This document shows, piece after piece, positions 1-11,640 of a stretch of 64,000 nt of DNA. The notes beneath the pieces were generated by a model. That model saw nothing but the letters and a program-made list of their open reading frames with translations. It had not been told where the DNA came from and searched no databases. Every line of letters starts with the position of its first letter. Positions within the stretch are counted from its first letter, which is position 1. This DNA comes from Himantopus leucocephalus. Its lineage: Eukaryota; Chordata; Aves; Charadriiformes; Recurvirostridae. The translations under genes were made by a program, and so were the position numbers. The DNA lies in contig RSEF01000005.1 of NCBI GenBank assembly GCA_003993805.1, positions 39,794,793 through 39,858,792 of the forward strand, read 5' to 3'.

Positions 1-1724
1 GCCAAGCACTAATACTTATGCAAGTCCAGCATCTTGTCCAGGAAGACAGGCAATATCTAAAGAGCTAAGGGAAGAATATTTTTAAATATTACTGTGATGG
101 TTATTTGCACAATAGATACGGAAGGAAGATGATTTTTGTTCCCATGGGAAAAATGCTGGCACTTAAAAGGTATTTGTTGCTCTAAAAACGAGTAAGTTTT
201 CACATTTTATCAAAATCCAGACACGTCCATCACCTTTCTGTCCTCTTTTTTTGACAACAAAATACTATAATTTTTTGAGTTTGGATAAAAAGAAATCATT
301 CTGTTACCAACTGCCAAAAAAAATGTTAATTTTTTTATTTCTTCAAAAGAATCACTGTTAGTGATGTTTTTCAAAAAGGCTACATTTTGACAGCAAACTG
401 CAAAATAATTTCAATCGAAAAAAAGTTGATATGAGGTTTTAATATGCTTATTTATTACTTTTCATACGATGTAAATAAATACCAACATCTCTGCCTACCC
501 AAAGCCTGGACATTGCTGGTCCAGTTTCTGAACGTTTACTGGTGGAAGGAGTGTGAAAAGAAGGCGACCACGTCAGTGTGTGTGTGTGTGTGCGCATGTG
601 CACGTATCTGGGGGGAGCTGATCCATGCATGTAGGGGTGAATATAAATGTTTTATGGTATATCTTACCACAGGGAGACACAGATGTTTCATAATTTATTA
701 CCAAAAATATCTAACAACCACTACAGCACTCCATTATGTTGCACCACCAGACAGGCTGGCTGTAGGATGGATTTAGAAATCCACTGCAGAAAGTACACCG
801 ACAGAGAGACGGCCTTCAGGACCATATAACAGGAAAGGCAGCTGTAATGCTGGCTCTTTTCTTCAAAACTCAGCTCCTCCTCTTGTCACCAGTCAGGTTG
901 AAGTACTTTGTGTTTACAGCTTAAAACCCTAAAATGGATTAGTTTATCACGGCATAATATCATGACACTACGATATGAAGGCTAGAAGATTTATTCGCTT
1001 TGATGCAAGTAAGGAAAGCTTTTATTTTTAAATTTCTACCACTCAGTGCAGTGCGTCAAACAATCAGTTTTAATATCTTTAGGGTTAAGTGCACTCTTGT
1101 AATTTAGAATTAAATGATTTTTATTAAGCACTTTTACTGAATATCTACAAGCTTTACAACTCCACTGATTAAGGATCTGATAGTGACTGGTAAAGGAGCC
1201 ACCTCCATGAATTAGGGAAGCATTAGTAAATGCATTCTGTCTATGGTCCTTAGTGCTTAGGGAGTATTTCAAAATAAGTGCAATTTCTGTAAAAAGTAGC
1301 CATAAAACTGCAAGTGAAACAATGTATGTGAAACCTGGTGCTTGCATTGCACAGTGACATCTTCTAACAGGTTAAAGGCATTTTTCTAGAGTGAGAACAG
1401 ATCGGGTAAAATCCCCCTGGGGTGAAACTTCAAGTGCAGAGTTTCTGAAATATTGCCCCGTCACGCTGAAACGTTCAAATGAAAAGCTAGCTGGGAATAT
1501 GCAAGGTGTAAAGGCCAGCTTGCCACTGACAACCCAGATCTGAGGGAGGCCTGGCCAAACAGCCTGAGCACAGGTCTGGGACCAAGGAATGCCCACCGCA
1601 TGTTGATAGTAACCTCCTCTGCAAGCTCGCACAAGCTCCTTTATTTTCAGAGATGTTGCTCCCTCTGCACCCTCATTAACTTCAATGGGAGCCAAGAATG
1701 CACAGCACCTTTGAAAATCAAGCG
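1..1724. other. Intergenic, no gene seen
   Basis: AT-rich non-coding DNA. The only clear structure is a short (GT)n microsatellite at 576-592. Open frames of 60-110 codons on both strands resemble no protein family, lack splice-flanked exon structure and include the microsatellite itself, so I treat them as chance. From the human gene order this flank should lead toward SFTA3/NKX2-1 (inference). Confidence 0.7.
576..592. repeat. (GT)8 microsatellite
   Basis: Uninterrupted GT dinucleotide run of 17 bases, followed by a GCGCATGTGCAC purine-pyrimidine alternating tail. A simple sequence repeat, probably length-polymorphic. Confidence 0.9.
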
Positions 1725-1866
1725 GCTAAACTCACAGCTTCAGTTTCCCCATCTATAAAATGAGGCTAAACCTTTCTTATCAGCCTCATAGAGCTGTTGT
1801 GAAGATTAATTAGATAATGACTGCAAAGCCCTTTGAACACGAAAAGTGCTAAGAATTGTTGTTACC
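1725..1866 (+). repeat. MIR-type CORE-SINE fragment
   Basis: The stretch keeps the order of diagnostic MIR segments: a CAGTTTCCCCATCTATAAAA block at 1741, a CTCATAGAGCTGTTGTGAAG block at 1786, then an ATTAGATAATGA...GCAAAGCCCTTTGAACA block. These correspond to the well-known MIR phrases for 'cctcagtttcc', 'gttgtgaggatta' and 'taaagcgctttgaaca'. The 5' tRNA-derived part is missing or too decayed to see. Just upstream (about 1677-1720) a segment of the type 'cttcaatgggag...gcacctttgaaaatca' resembles another very common ancient amniote repeat. MIR elements stopped moving long ago, so this is a fossil. Confidence 0.85.
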
Positions 1867-3908
1867 AAATGATGGCAAAGATTGGGCTATTCTTCATTGC
1901 TGTCAAATAATAATAAAGAGATGTGCTAGTCTAAGGAAAGGAGAGGTGGGAAATAAAGGGCAATAATGGCTGCTGTTGTTTGCGCATATGGTACTGAATA
2001 ATCTTTGCAAGAAGAAGCCAATCTTGTGAAAAGCTATCTACTGTAATGGTGCTAGGGTTATTGACAGGTCTGGCTATAAGTGCAGGTTCCATTAGATACA
2101 TCAGCCGCAATGTATTCGCGGCAAATCTCACTGATGATTGCCCTCCTGCAGAGGGAGAGATAAGACAAACTATGATTGAAGTAAAAATGTAAACAGTTAA
2201 AAAAAGAAATAGAAGTCAACCACTGCTCTCCCACAGGGGCAAGGACCAAGGATTGTTGCACCTGTGAAGCCGTAATAACATCAAATGTTAATGTGATATG
2301 TGATTGTAGCACAGATACTGCTTCAAGCTCTTGCTGAAGAATTTATGTTGTTTAGTATTTTTATATGTATATTAAGTGAAGTGCACTTTCCTAGTCTGGG
2401 GCAGTGCAGGGCACAATACTGGCAAACTGAAGGGGTTTCACATGAGTCAAGTTAACAAGAGCATTCTTCGGCAGCACAAGTTATAGCTTGTGCTTTTTAT
2501 AGGTCTCCAGCAAAAGCCTCTGAACTAATACTGACCCTCTTAATCTCAGGGTTGGTTTATAAAGTAGACGTGACACAGTTTTCTCTTTTGTATTTGAAGT
2601 TTGTATCAGACCCATTATTGTAAAAACATATTAATTCATATCAAAGCAGGATACAAATACTTCTGTTTGACAACTGCAAAGAAATTGAGTGATACCTCAG
2701 TGATAAAAAAGTACCTCCTATTTTCGCAGTGATAGGGAATGTTAACAGTAAACACTGACATTAAATAATTTTCAGATCTGAAGGATGGCATAATATGTAC
2801 CCCAGAGTTTTAAAGCAATTGGCCAAGGAAGCATTCTAAGGTTGATCTGTGTGCATGGCTTATCAAATAATGTGGTTCGTGTGGCTGCCCCATCAGCTTG
2901 CCATTAGTTCTCATTTCCTTCCCCACCCTTTTCCCCCACCCCCAAATAATTTTCACCCTTTGGGTTAGTTGCAGTCACATTTAGCAGAGGCATAGAGGTA
3001 GCAAACAGAATTAATTTCCTCCACGTTTAATTGGAAAAAAAAAGTGCTGTCTGGGTAGAAGAGAAAGACTATTCATGCCACAGAGGAGAATTCATTGGCC
3101 GTTGCACTTGGCAGCAGCCAGCTTATTCAGTGATCACACATGCACTAGCCAGCTAGCCAGCATGTCTGTGCCAGATGTGCTGGCTCTTCCCCAGCTGGCA
3201 GGACAAAACAGAGGTAGCGAACATGGAAAGAAGAATATAGAGAGCATGGAGAACATGGAGCTTTTTTTGTACTGGACATACAGGAGATGGAAGTGAGCTG
3301 GAGACAGGGACAACGGTATCAGAGATCAAAGACATTGGGAGGAGTGCACAGCAGTGGTGTGGGGAGTTAGGTGATGTGATGGAGACACAGAGAGAAGGAC
3401 GTGGCAGAACTGTGTTGGGAAAGATTTAGAAGACATGGAAAGATCTGGGATTACCATGGAACAACCTCTTAAAAATACTGTAATGCTGTCAAAGATCCAG
3501 TGGTCTGGAAAACATCTACTAACACATTGACATTTTTTTTAAATGCCTGAACAACATTACCAAAATAAGTAAAAATCTAGTAACCTTATATTCATTCCAG
3601 ACAAAATACTGGGATATAGAATAGAATGGGATCTAATCAGTAAGTTTATAAAGACAGTAGCATATCCATTTCAGTGAATGAGTTTTCATGGCAAATTAGT
3701 GATAGAACTGATTACATCTTTTGATGAAATGAAAAGGTTCTGTTGCTAAAGGAAGTTGCTTAATATAACTGAGCTGAGATATTTTACCTTGTACTCTGAC
3801 CTTCTGGTTAAAAGTGACACAACGTAAAATCTGCGTAGCATATATTAACTGGCGTGAAAAGGCTGATACAGCTAAAAAGTAATTGCACAGAGGGCATCAT
3901 TATATAAC
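1867..3908. other. Intergenic; possible conserved non-coding block at 1895-2320
   Basis: No gene. The block 1895-2320 is less repetitive and keeps several intact CpGs, for example in 'CGCAATGTATTCGCGGC' near 2107-2123. That is unusual for AT-rich intergenic DNA and would fit a constrained enhancer (inference only). A small perfect hairpin lies at 2473-2494. The remainder is featureless. Confidence 0.5.
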
Positions 3909-4075
3909 GGGGTTCCACATAGATCTATTCTTAGTTCAGTGCTATTCAATATCTTTATCAATGAGATGGAAGAAAATAGAAACTTGTTGTTGGTAAAGGC
4001 TGCAGATGCCATATTCATATATAAGAAGTTAGTACGTGACCTGATTTTTAGAGGCGCTAAGCATATTTAGGCAAT
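3909..4075 (+). repeat. CR1-type LINE fragment (reverse transcriptase core)
   Basis: From 3909 one frame reads GVPHRSILSSVLFNIFIN, then an acidic stretch, then a degraded version of the catalytic F-A-D-D box (here K-A-A-D-A at about 3998-4012). This is the segment just before and at the catalytic centre of CR1-family reverse transcriptases (family consensus G-V-P-Q-G-S-V-L-G-P-V-L-F-N-I-F-I-N-D). One catalytic aspartate is lost and no long frame surrounds it, so it is a dead fragment, not a gene. Both ends fade into unrecognisable sequence. Confidence 0.85.
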
Positions 4076-7000
4076 GAAAAAGGAGGATTTTGGCTTAGAA
4101 GCTAAAACCACAGATATGTAGCTATTGCAGTGCCAAGCTTTTAAGAACCTTTTGGGCTAAACTCATCTCAAAATGGGCTTCATAACAGATGGTAAGACAG
4201 AGATGCCCAAACTAGCCAGTACAGAATGACCCTCTTCAATGCTTAGGCACCTGTTTCTGATCTGTCAGATCAGAAGGAAACTGCTTGATCTCAAAACCCT
4301 CACACCGAATTAAGCAATTAATTGCTGTTTCATACAACCAAGGGGTCTAGCAGTGAGAGTGCTCACTGGGCCATGTGGTATACTAGGGCTGAACATCCCG
4401 CTTTGGTGTAAGCAAGTTAACAAGTGCACCTCTCGTGTTCTAGAACGGTGCCTTCGCCTACAAGTTAGTTTGGATGGAGGCACTTTCCATTCCTCTTGTT
4501 TAAGGTGGGGCACTATATAGAAATGCTAGAAAAACACCACATATGCTCAGATGAGCATTAGATGATGAATAGCTACCGCCTCTTCTGCCCTCACCAGCTG
4601 ATGGTAAGAAACAGATGACGAGAGTCTTAAAATAAAATTATTCCATGCTATCACACTTGGTTTTGAGGCAAAATCTGGGACAAGAGAAAAAATGTGAGTA
4701 GATAAGCGGATGCTGGTAGGTTCTCTCTTTCTATGCATGTATATGTATAAAAAACCCCAAAAGCATCAGGATCCTGCTCCTTTGTGGTCTATGTAGGAAC
4801 CTGACCAGAGTATGCTACCAGCACTGTTGCTCTTCACATTAAGTTTCGTTTTCCATGGAAACCAACATAGAGCAGGAGGACAGACAAAGATGGCATGTCT
4901 CCAGCTGAGAAGTATGCTTCTACTTACATCCCACACCTGGATCAGAGGATGGAGACGTATTCCCAGAACTTGCAGTTTAAATATAGCCTCAGAGAAAAGA
5001 AGTTCCTCCTCAGTCTTCTCTGCCTCTCACTATCTTACATATTTTAATCTGTCCCCTTTTATTAATTTCCTCTCTCACATAATGAATCCCAGATTTTTCT
5101 CTCTCTCTTCACATAACTTTCTCTAGGCCTAGGATTAAAGCGAAGGCCTGGCACGGTCATTGCTCCAGGCAGCAGATATAAATATACTGGAGAGAGAGAG
5201 TGAAAAAAAATCTGAAAGCATTTTCATTAATTCTGATAATTAAGTTGGTGACAATAGAAAAGGACACCAGCCCCTTAATTTGTCCAAACTACAGGTACCT
5301 AGGGACAGAGGCTGTGCAGACCTTCCCGAACCACAGATTTATTATAGTGACCCTGGGCAGCTCTCTCTCCAGATGTACTCCTTTCTTTGCCTCGCTGCTG
5401 GAAGTACTAACGAGAGTGCCACATGCGGGTGTATTTGCTATAAAGTAGACCATTACCAGCAAAAAGTAAAGCGAAACTATCAATTCACTTAATGTTGAGT
5501 ACCCATAAGCATTCAGATGCTGCCACTTCTGGGCACTGATGGCTACATTTGAATATCTGTAGATGCTCGTGACCTGCATTCCAGGTTGTGACTACCTGAT
5601 GAGCTGGCCAAACAAGCTGGCAGAGGTCCTCCGTGGGGGCTGCTGCTGTGCAGGTCACAGCCCCTCTGTGCTCTCAGAGTGAGCCAGTGAGATCTGCACC
5701 TTGCCTTGTCTCAAGGTGGCTTGTGTAGAAGTTTTGGGGTATCTAAAATGATTTCAGTTGTTTTCAGGGCCATTTTACAGCCCTGCTGTACTGCAAGAGC
5801 AAAAAGACCCTGTTCACATTCAGACTATGTTCCTTTATTTATAGTTGCCATTATTTTTTCTAGCTTCTAAACCAAACTGTCTTAACGTCCTTCTGCAACA
5901 ACAAAATCCCACAGTAACTGTTTAGTTAAAGTGTGCCACCTTTGCGTAGGGGCCGCTCTGGGCTGCAGTGCAGGGATTGATATCTGAACTGGCCTTAAAC
6001 GACTTAGATGCAGTGTAGCCATTCCAGCACAGCTGTCAGCTTGGATCAATTTTCCCTTCCAAAAAAATGCTGCCATCAGTAGGAACGCTTTGTGGCTGAG
6101 CTATCTTGATCCCCCACTACAGTTGCAGCAGGGATCCAGCCTATTTATATTCTTGAGCAAAAAGCAAGGAAAGAGTGCTCCTGAACTGGGAATTGGTGTG
6201 CACCCCTCTAATGTCAGAGGGAGTTGAGTTGTTCTCTGAAAAAGTTCCTCATCTGGATGACTGGCATGCAAGGATGCACAGTGGCAAACAACTACACTCC
6301 AGTGACCTGTACAGTTCCAACAAAAGCCAGGCCTTTTATTAGAAATTGTGGAGTTTATTTCAATTTTACCTAACATGATTTTCTGCCACTTTATGTATTT
6401 AAATACTTCTTCAACACAGAATGGAGTCCTTCCCGGCAAAGGTAATTAGTAGCTATCAGTGTGCAGTACGGAAATGTTTTTCTCATTTTGCTCCTACAAA
6501 GAGAGCACACTATGTATCGCATTAACACTGTCTGATAGCAACAGATGACAGCTATAAAAAATCCCACAAGAAAATTAACAATAATGCTTCAAAAATCATC
6601 ACTAAGGACCTGATCGTGCTAATTGATGTTTAGGATGAGTCATCCAATTAGTTCTTTGAAATAGGACTGGCTGCTGTTCTTACATTATTGAGATTGCTAT
6701 GTTGTAGACCTTTGGCAGTATCAAGCAGTCAATGAATGCAAATTAATGACCATTGACCCACAGATGCAGAAACAATTACATCTATGTTATCTTGCATCAG
6801 CATCCCAGGGGGTGTCCTCATGCACTGCCTAGCTGCTAACCGTCCCCCAGGGTGCACTTTGAGCTCTTCAACCGATAGCAAGTGGGGAACCTCAGAGCAC
6901 CCAGCCTGCAGAGCATTATGGATATCTGGGTGGGCTACAGAAGCCCAAGTTCACCCTGTCCTACAAAACCATGAGCTTGGCCCAAACTGCACTTCACACT

Positions 7001-7239
7001 CTACCTCAGGTGTCCTGTGCCACTGTGCAAAACAACACAGCACAAATGTTTAAACTTAATGGTTTCAAATGGCTGAGATAGGGACAACACAACTTCTCAT
7101 CCCAGTAGGAGGCTCACAGGGTTTCCAAATGGAAATTGGATGGAAGAGACTAGACATTTGAAAACAGCTACATCTATGCAGAGCTCATTGCCTGTTCTGG
7201 CAAGCTAGTGTGCAGGTGAGCCAGGGAAAATGCTGAGAG
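4076..7239. other. Intergenic; palindrome and possible enhancer
   Basis: No gene found. It contains a perfect 21-base palindrome at 4255-4275 and a candidate conserved block at about 6500-6790 with an exact POU octamer (ATGCAAAT, 6736-6743) overlapping a TAAT homeodomain core. The 4.3-4.5 kb stretch also has a repeat-like look (short inverted arms around 4350-4367) that I could not assign to a family. Confidence 0.5.
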
Positions 7240-7338
7240 ATGCTTCAAGCAAGGCTAAAGATGGACAGTTTGTAGTTATGTACAAGAANATGCTTCAAGC
7301 AAGGCTAAAGGTGGACAGTTTGTAGTTATGTACAAGAA
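7240..7338. repeat. Tandem duplication around a single N (likely assembly artefact)
   Basis: Copy 1 is 7240-7288, an N sits at 7289, and copy 2 is 7290-7338. Each copy is 49 bases and they differ at one position (A at 7261, G at 7311). A lone N placed exactly between near-identical copies is what an assembler leaves when two contig ends, often two haplotypes, overlap but are not merged. The true genome probably has one copy. Confidence 0.85.
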
Positions 7339-10300
7339 GAAGATACAGTGTCACCCACTGAAGAAAGAGGAAAGCATCAAAGACTGTGAACACAGACACA
7401 CTCTAGGAAGGGCTGTAAATGGAATATTCAACATATTCATCCACTGCAGATCTCATTACAAGCGGACCCAGAGGAACCTCCATTGTCAAGGGTCACCACA
7501 CAGCTACGATGAAACATCTCATGCCAGGGACAGAGTGTAAGTCAACGGCCAGCAAGGGCTAACTGTCCAGCACTGCACTTCTGCATTCGCTGCCACAGGC
7601 CAGGAGCGTCTCTGTGCCCGAAAAAGGACGGAAGAAGAATGTTGAGTGGAGCAATGATACCAGGCTTAGGGGAGTAAGATGGGAGTAGACAAGAAACTAA
7701 GTAGAAAATGTCTTCTAGAGAGATGTGGGAAGCTGGTAGGTGGGGGGCAGGCAGTTGCGTGCTTCCTTGTACATTTTCTTTGTGCTTATGTGAAGTGAAT
7801 GACTGTTGCTTTAAATCCTATACGCTGTCTGTCTTCAAAAAAAGAATTGAGAAGAAATGTGTATAATTATACACAGAATATTAATCTCCTTCCTGGTGAT
7901 CTACAACTCTAGCATATTCATCACACTGGAACTGTGCTCAAAAGTATTTTCATCTGATTAAAACTGCTGATTCATCGATGCATGTAATCCTTTGCTAATA
8001 GTATGTATATAAATGGCTCTTAATTTGCACATCAGTTATTCTTCATTTTTCATTGTTATTTGTTTTTTCTTGAACACTGAGTGCAACACTGAACTCTTAT
8101 GTTTTGATAGAGCTTTTTGGAGAGGTAAGGTACAGTGATCTGGGCTACAGATGGAGGAAGCTAGAAATCCTCTAACATCTGATCTTAGCTCTGGCCCCAA
8201 CTTCCAGTCACTCCAGTCACGTGTACACTGGGGTCAATTTTACAGTCACCTTCAATCCCGGACCCATCAATTTTTAGGCATTGTGAATACTTAAACGTGA
8301 TCACCAGCTGTCTACCTCAGCACTGGAAACTGCCACGCTTCAGGGTGTGAAGCTCACTCTGATGTTACTCACTATGCCACGTCTTTCTACACTTTCTCAG
8401 AAATTCACATTGGAAGATACTCGTATACTCTCACCAGGAATGCGGCAATTTGCTATTCTTTGCTTCTGACTCTTTCTGAAGCTCGCCTAGAAGAAGAGAC
8501 AAGGCTGCCAAATGATTCAAAGCAGTGTCCCACAAGGAAACTTGGCATAAATCTTACCTCTATGCTTGTGAAATAGAAATACAAAGCAAACAGCTTTGGT
8601 TTACACACAACAGCCCGCAGATATATGATCCAAGCAGGAAATATTGGTTCATGGGGCTCAAAATCTTTGAGAATAACTTCAAGGCGAACCCTTGAATGTC
8701 TATCATTTTAGACATAACCTCAGGGCATATATTTATAACAGTCTCAACACCACTCTTGTCAAAATCTTCAAAGCTGAAACTTAGTTCCACAGGCCAGAGA
8801 TACTACCAGTTAAAATTCTTACTACTTAAACATCTCTTTCCATATATGTTCACAAATGCTCAGTAGCAGAACACCCACCTCATATGCACTTTCCCTTGTT
8901 CATATCGAGAAACTGGGCACATCCCACTTATGCCTTTTAAGAAGCCTGAAAGCGTAGCTGTGCTCCGAGCATGTGAAGTGTGTATCTAGGAGATTGATTT
9001 TGTGTGAAACAGAGTGTTAAGCCATTTATTTTGTTAAAAAGAAAGGCATGTACTGATCTCCTTTTTGTACCATACTCTGGTGATCAGAGCACTTCCCCTA
9101 AGTTCAGTTCTCTCCTCAAGCTGAGAGAAAAAGCAAGGTCAAATACAGAGCTCCCAAGAGCTTCACTGTTTGGCTGAATTCTCTTCTTGGGACACACGCG
9201 CATTTTTCATTGGTTGTTGGAGCTGTTAAATAGCAGTCCTAAAATTTCCCCAGTCTTGTGAGTGCTCGAGGCAATAGCTTTTATGGTCATACTCACAGTC
9301 CCCCAGTTCTCTCAATCTCTTTTTTCTCTAAAAATGACTTCAGCAGTTCGTGCCAGGAAAGGATGCAGAGTTCTTCAGCCCATGTGGAAGTTTGTGAAGG
9401 GTTATTTATACAGCTGGAATCTGGAAATCAGGCTTTCCTTTGTATTAGCTTAGGCAGCTTCATGCTCACCTGCTGTAAACATTATTCCGAGTTAATAAAC
9501 TCCTCCCATCTCTTGATCCTGGGTAGTTAAAAACTTGTAATGCTCAGTATTATGGTATTCAAGATTCTTTATGAATTTAACTGCTAGGACAAAAGTTTCC
9601 ATTCTGAATATGCAAATGTCTTCTTCAGTGCCTCTGAAAATTAGATCATGTATCTATCTAGTCAGTGCCTAATTTTACAGTTGATATTCAGAAATGTTTG
9701 CCCAACCTCTGTATTTTCTGGGTTTTGTTTGTAAAAATGGAACATTAATACTTAATTGCTTCTCAAAACTTTGTGGGAATTAATGCTTCTAAAGCATTTC
9801 AAGAATGAAAAGGACCACATAAACTGACAACTACTGTAATTAAGTATGAATTATTTAAAATGGAAAATTTGTATTGCAAATGAAGTGCTGGAGCAATATA
9901 TTGAACAAACCACCAAAAACCTCACAAAAATTACTAACCAAAACACACGGCTTAGACATCTTGCAGTACCACCTCTTAGCAAAGTATTGAGCGTCAATTG
10001 AGCTGTAGTAATTGACCATATGTGCACGTGGCCTTATTTTCATGGAAAGCAGTTTCACGTAACGTATTTTGCCTTGCATTTGGGGCAGACAGGAGTATGC
10101 ATATGGTCAGTCAGTTAACACTGACTTAACGAGGAGCCCTCAACAGTAGTTTCATAGTGACTGCTTGTGACTGACATCTAACTGTTATCCTGTGTCCTCT
10201 TTTTACAGTGTCCAGATTTTTTTCTCTTCCAACATTTCAAATGCAGGTTCTGTGGGGCAGTAACGACCGTTTTATTACATGGACGTAGACCTGCTAGGCT

Positions 10301-10955
10301 TAAACTCTGGTACTGGCATATCATCCGGCACAGAGGAATATCACTGATAGTACTACTACTACTAAAAACATATTTAGAAAGGAATATGACACGTCAGGGT
10401 CTGTGCTAGCATGCTATTGGCTTGCAACTAGAGCATACAGGCCATGACACCTACAAGTGTACTAGAAGCATTCCTAATACCCATCTTTTTATGCAATATT
10501 GTTGTAAGTGTCCTACATCTACTTTTTCCTAGTTATTTTTTATTTTAGTTTTGAAGCACTTTAAATGACATTATATACTAAATACCAAGGATATCTCTCT
10601 AACTTTCTGCTAGTTTCCTTTTTAAACCTGTTCTGTAAAGACTGTATTTCAGTTTATGAGACAATGTATTAAACAAAGTGATTTAGCTCTTTTTCTATTT
10701 GTAAAACAACACATTGTTTTAAGGACATATACTATAAATAACTATATGCAAGCAGGTACAGAATTCAAATGTGCATTTATAGTAAATGCCTCAAGTGAGT
10801 ATATTCTAGATGAAATATAGACAGTGGATTTGGTTTTTGGGAAAGGGAAACTAGTAATTAATCTATAATATGGTATAATAATATATGGACATTTAATAAC
10901 AGCATTCCATTGCTCAATAGTTACCAATATTCAATATTTCTTTTTAAAAGTAGGG
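7339..10955. other. Intergenic, no gene seen
   Basis: AT-rich non-coding DNA with chance open frames only. 7.90-8.06 kb looks mildly enhancer-like (dense TAAT and ATTA cores) but nothing there can be called. No repeat family was recognised. Confidence 0.6.
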
Positions 10956-11400
10956 TTGTTATTATTGCAAGTTTTGCAGGCATTTTACAAAGTCATTCTA
11001 TTCGGAAAAAGACCTGATGGCTTGAAAATGGCCAACATAACGTCATTATTGAAGACAGACTCTGGGAACACTTCAGGAAATTATAGGCCATTTAGTTTGG
11101 ATGCCTTTTGGGAGGAGGGAATCTTAAAAAGCATTTTTGGACATTAAATGGGTACCATTTAGAAAAGCACAGCTTGATGAAGGATAGCCAATATTGCCTC
11201 AGGAATGAGAGGTCATGCTTCACTACCTTCTGAATTTCTTTCAGCTTATACATAATCAAAGGAACAAATAGATAGCATGATTTTGGTTTTCATTTTCAGA
11301 GAGTATTCGGCAAAATTTTAAATCAAGGACTAATATAGTGTACTGTGATGTTGGTAAAGGAATTAAGTAAATAATCTTTCTTAGAGGAAAACTTTATTAT
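10956..11400 (+). repeat. CR1-type LINE fragment (N-terminal part of reverse transcriptase)
   Basis: A frame from 10956 reads ANITSLLKTDSGNTSGNYRP followed by FSL at 11091-11099. G-N-Y-R-P-x-S-L is a hallmark of the first conserved block of CR1/L3-type reverse transcriptases. Downstream DNA at 11160-11320 still follows the family layout: a segment on translocating a newly defined template ('...ggtcatgcttcacta...'), then '...ttcagagagtattcggcaaaa', matching the position of the D-x-S-K-A-F-D block. The frame is broken by stops and indels, so the element is dead. Its strand matches the 3.9 kb fragment, but the two are too far apart and in the wrong order to be one insertion. Confidence 0.75.
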
Positions 11401-11520
11401 TCTGAAATAAATAGGAGTAGAGCAATACGGGTGTTAATGATAGGGCTTTGTACTTTCATTTTATATATACTTAGTGACAATAGTAATAATGAGATCAGGC
11501 TATCCAAAACCACATCATTT

Positions 11521-11640
11521 AAGTCCCAACAGAGTACTTAAGCATGTATATAACTCTAAGCAGATGCTGAAACAGTATTGTTAAAGTAAGTGGAATTACT
11601 CAGGTGCTTAAATGATTTATAGAGAACAGCATGCTCAGCC
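11521..11640. repeat. Ancient palindromic amniote repeat, copy 1
   Basis: The left arm (AGTACTTAAGCATGTATATA, 11533 on) and the reverse complement of the right arm (around 11598-11625) resemble each other, giving an imperfect inverted repeat of about 110 bases. The left arm has the phrase 'cttaagcatgtgcttaac', which I recognise from a very common palindromic repeat of turtle, crocodile and bird genomes. The family name is not certain to me. See the second copy at 24987. Confidence 0.55.

Noticed and set aside
10742..10927. Minus-strand open frame next to the 11 kb CR1 fragment
   Set aside because: AT-rich random frame. The LINE remnant is on the other strand.
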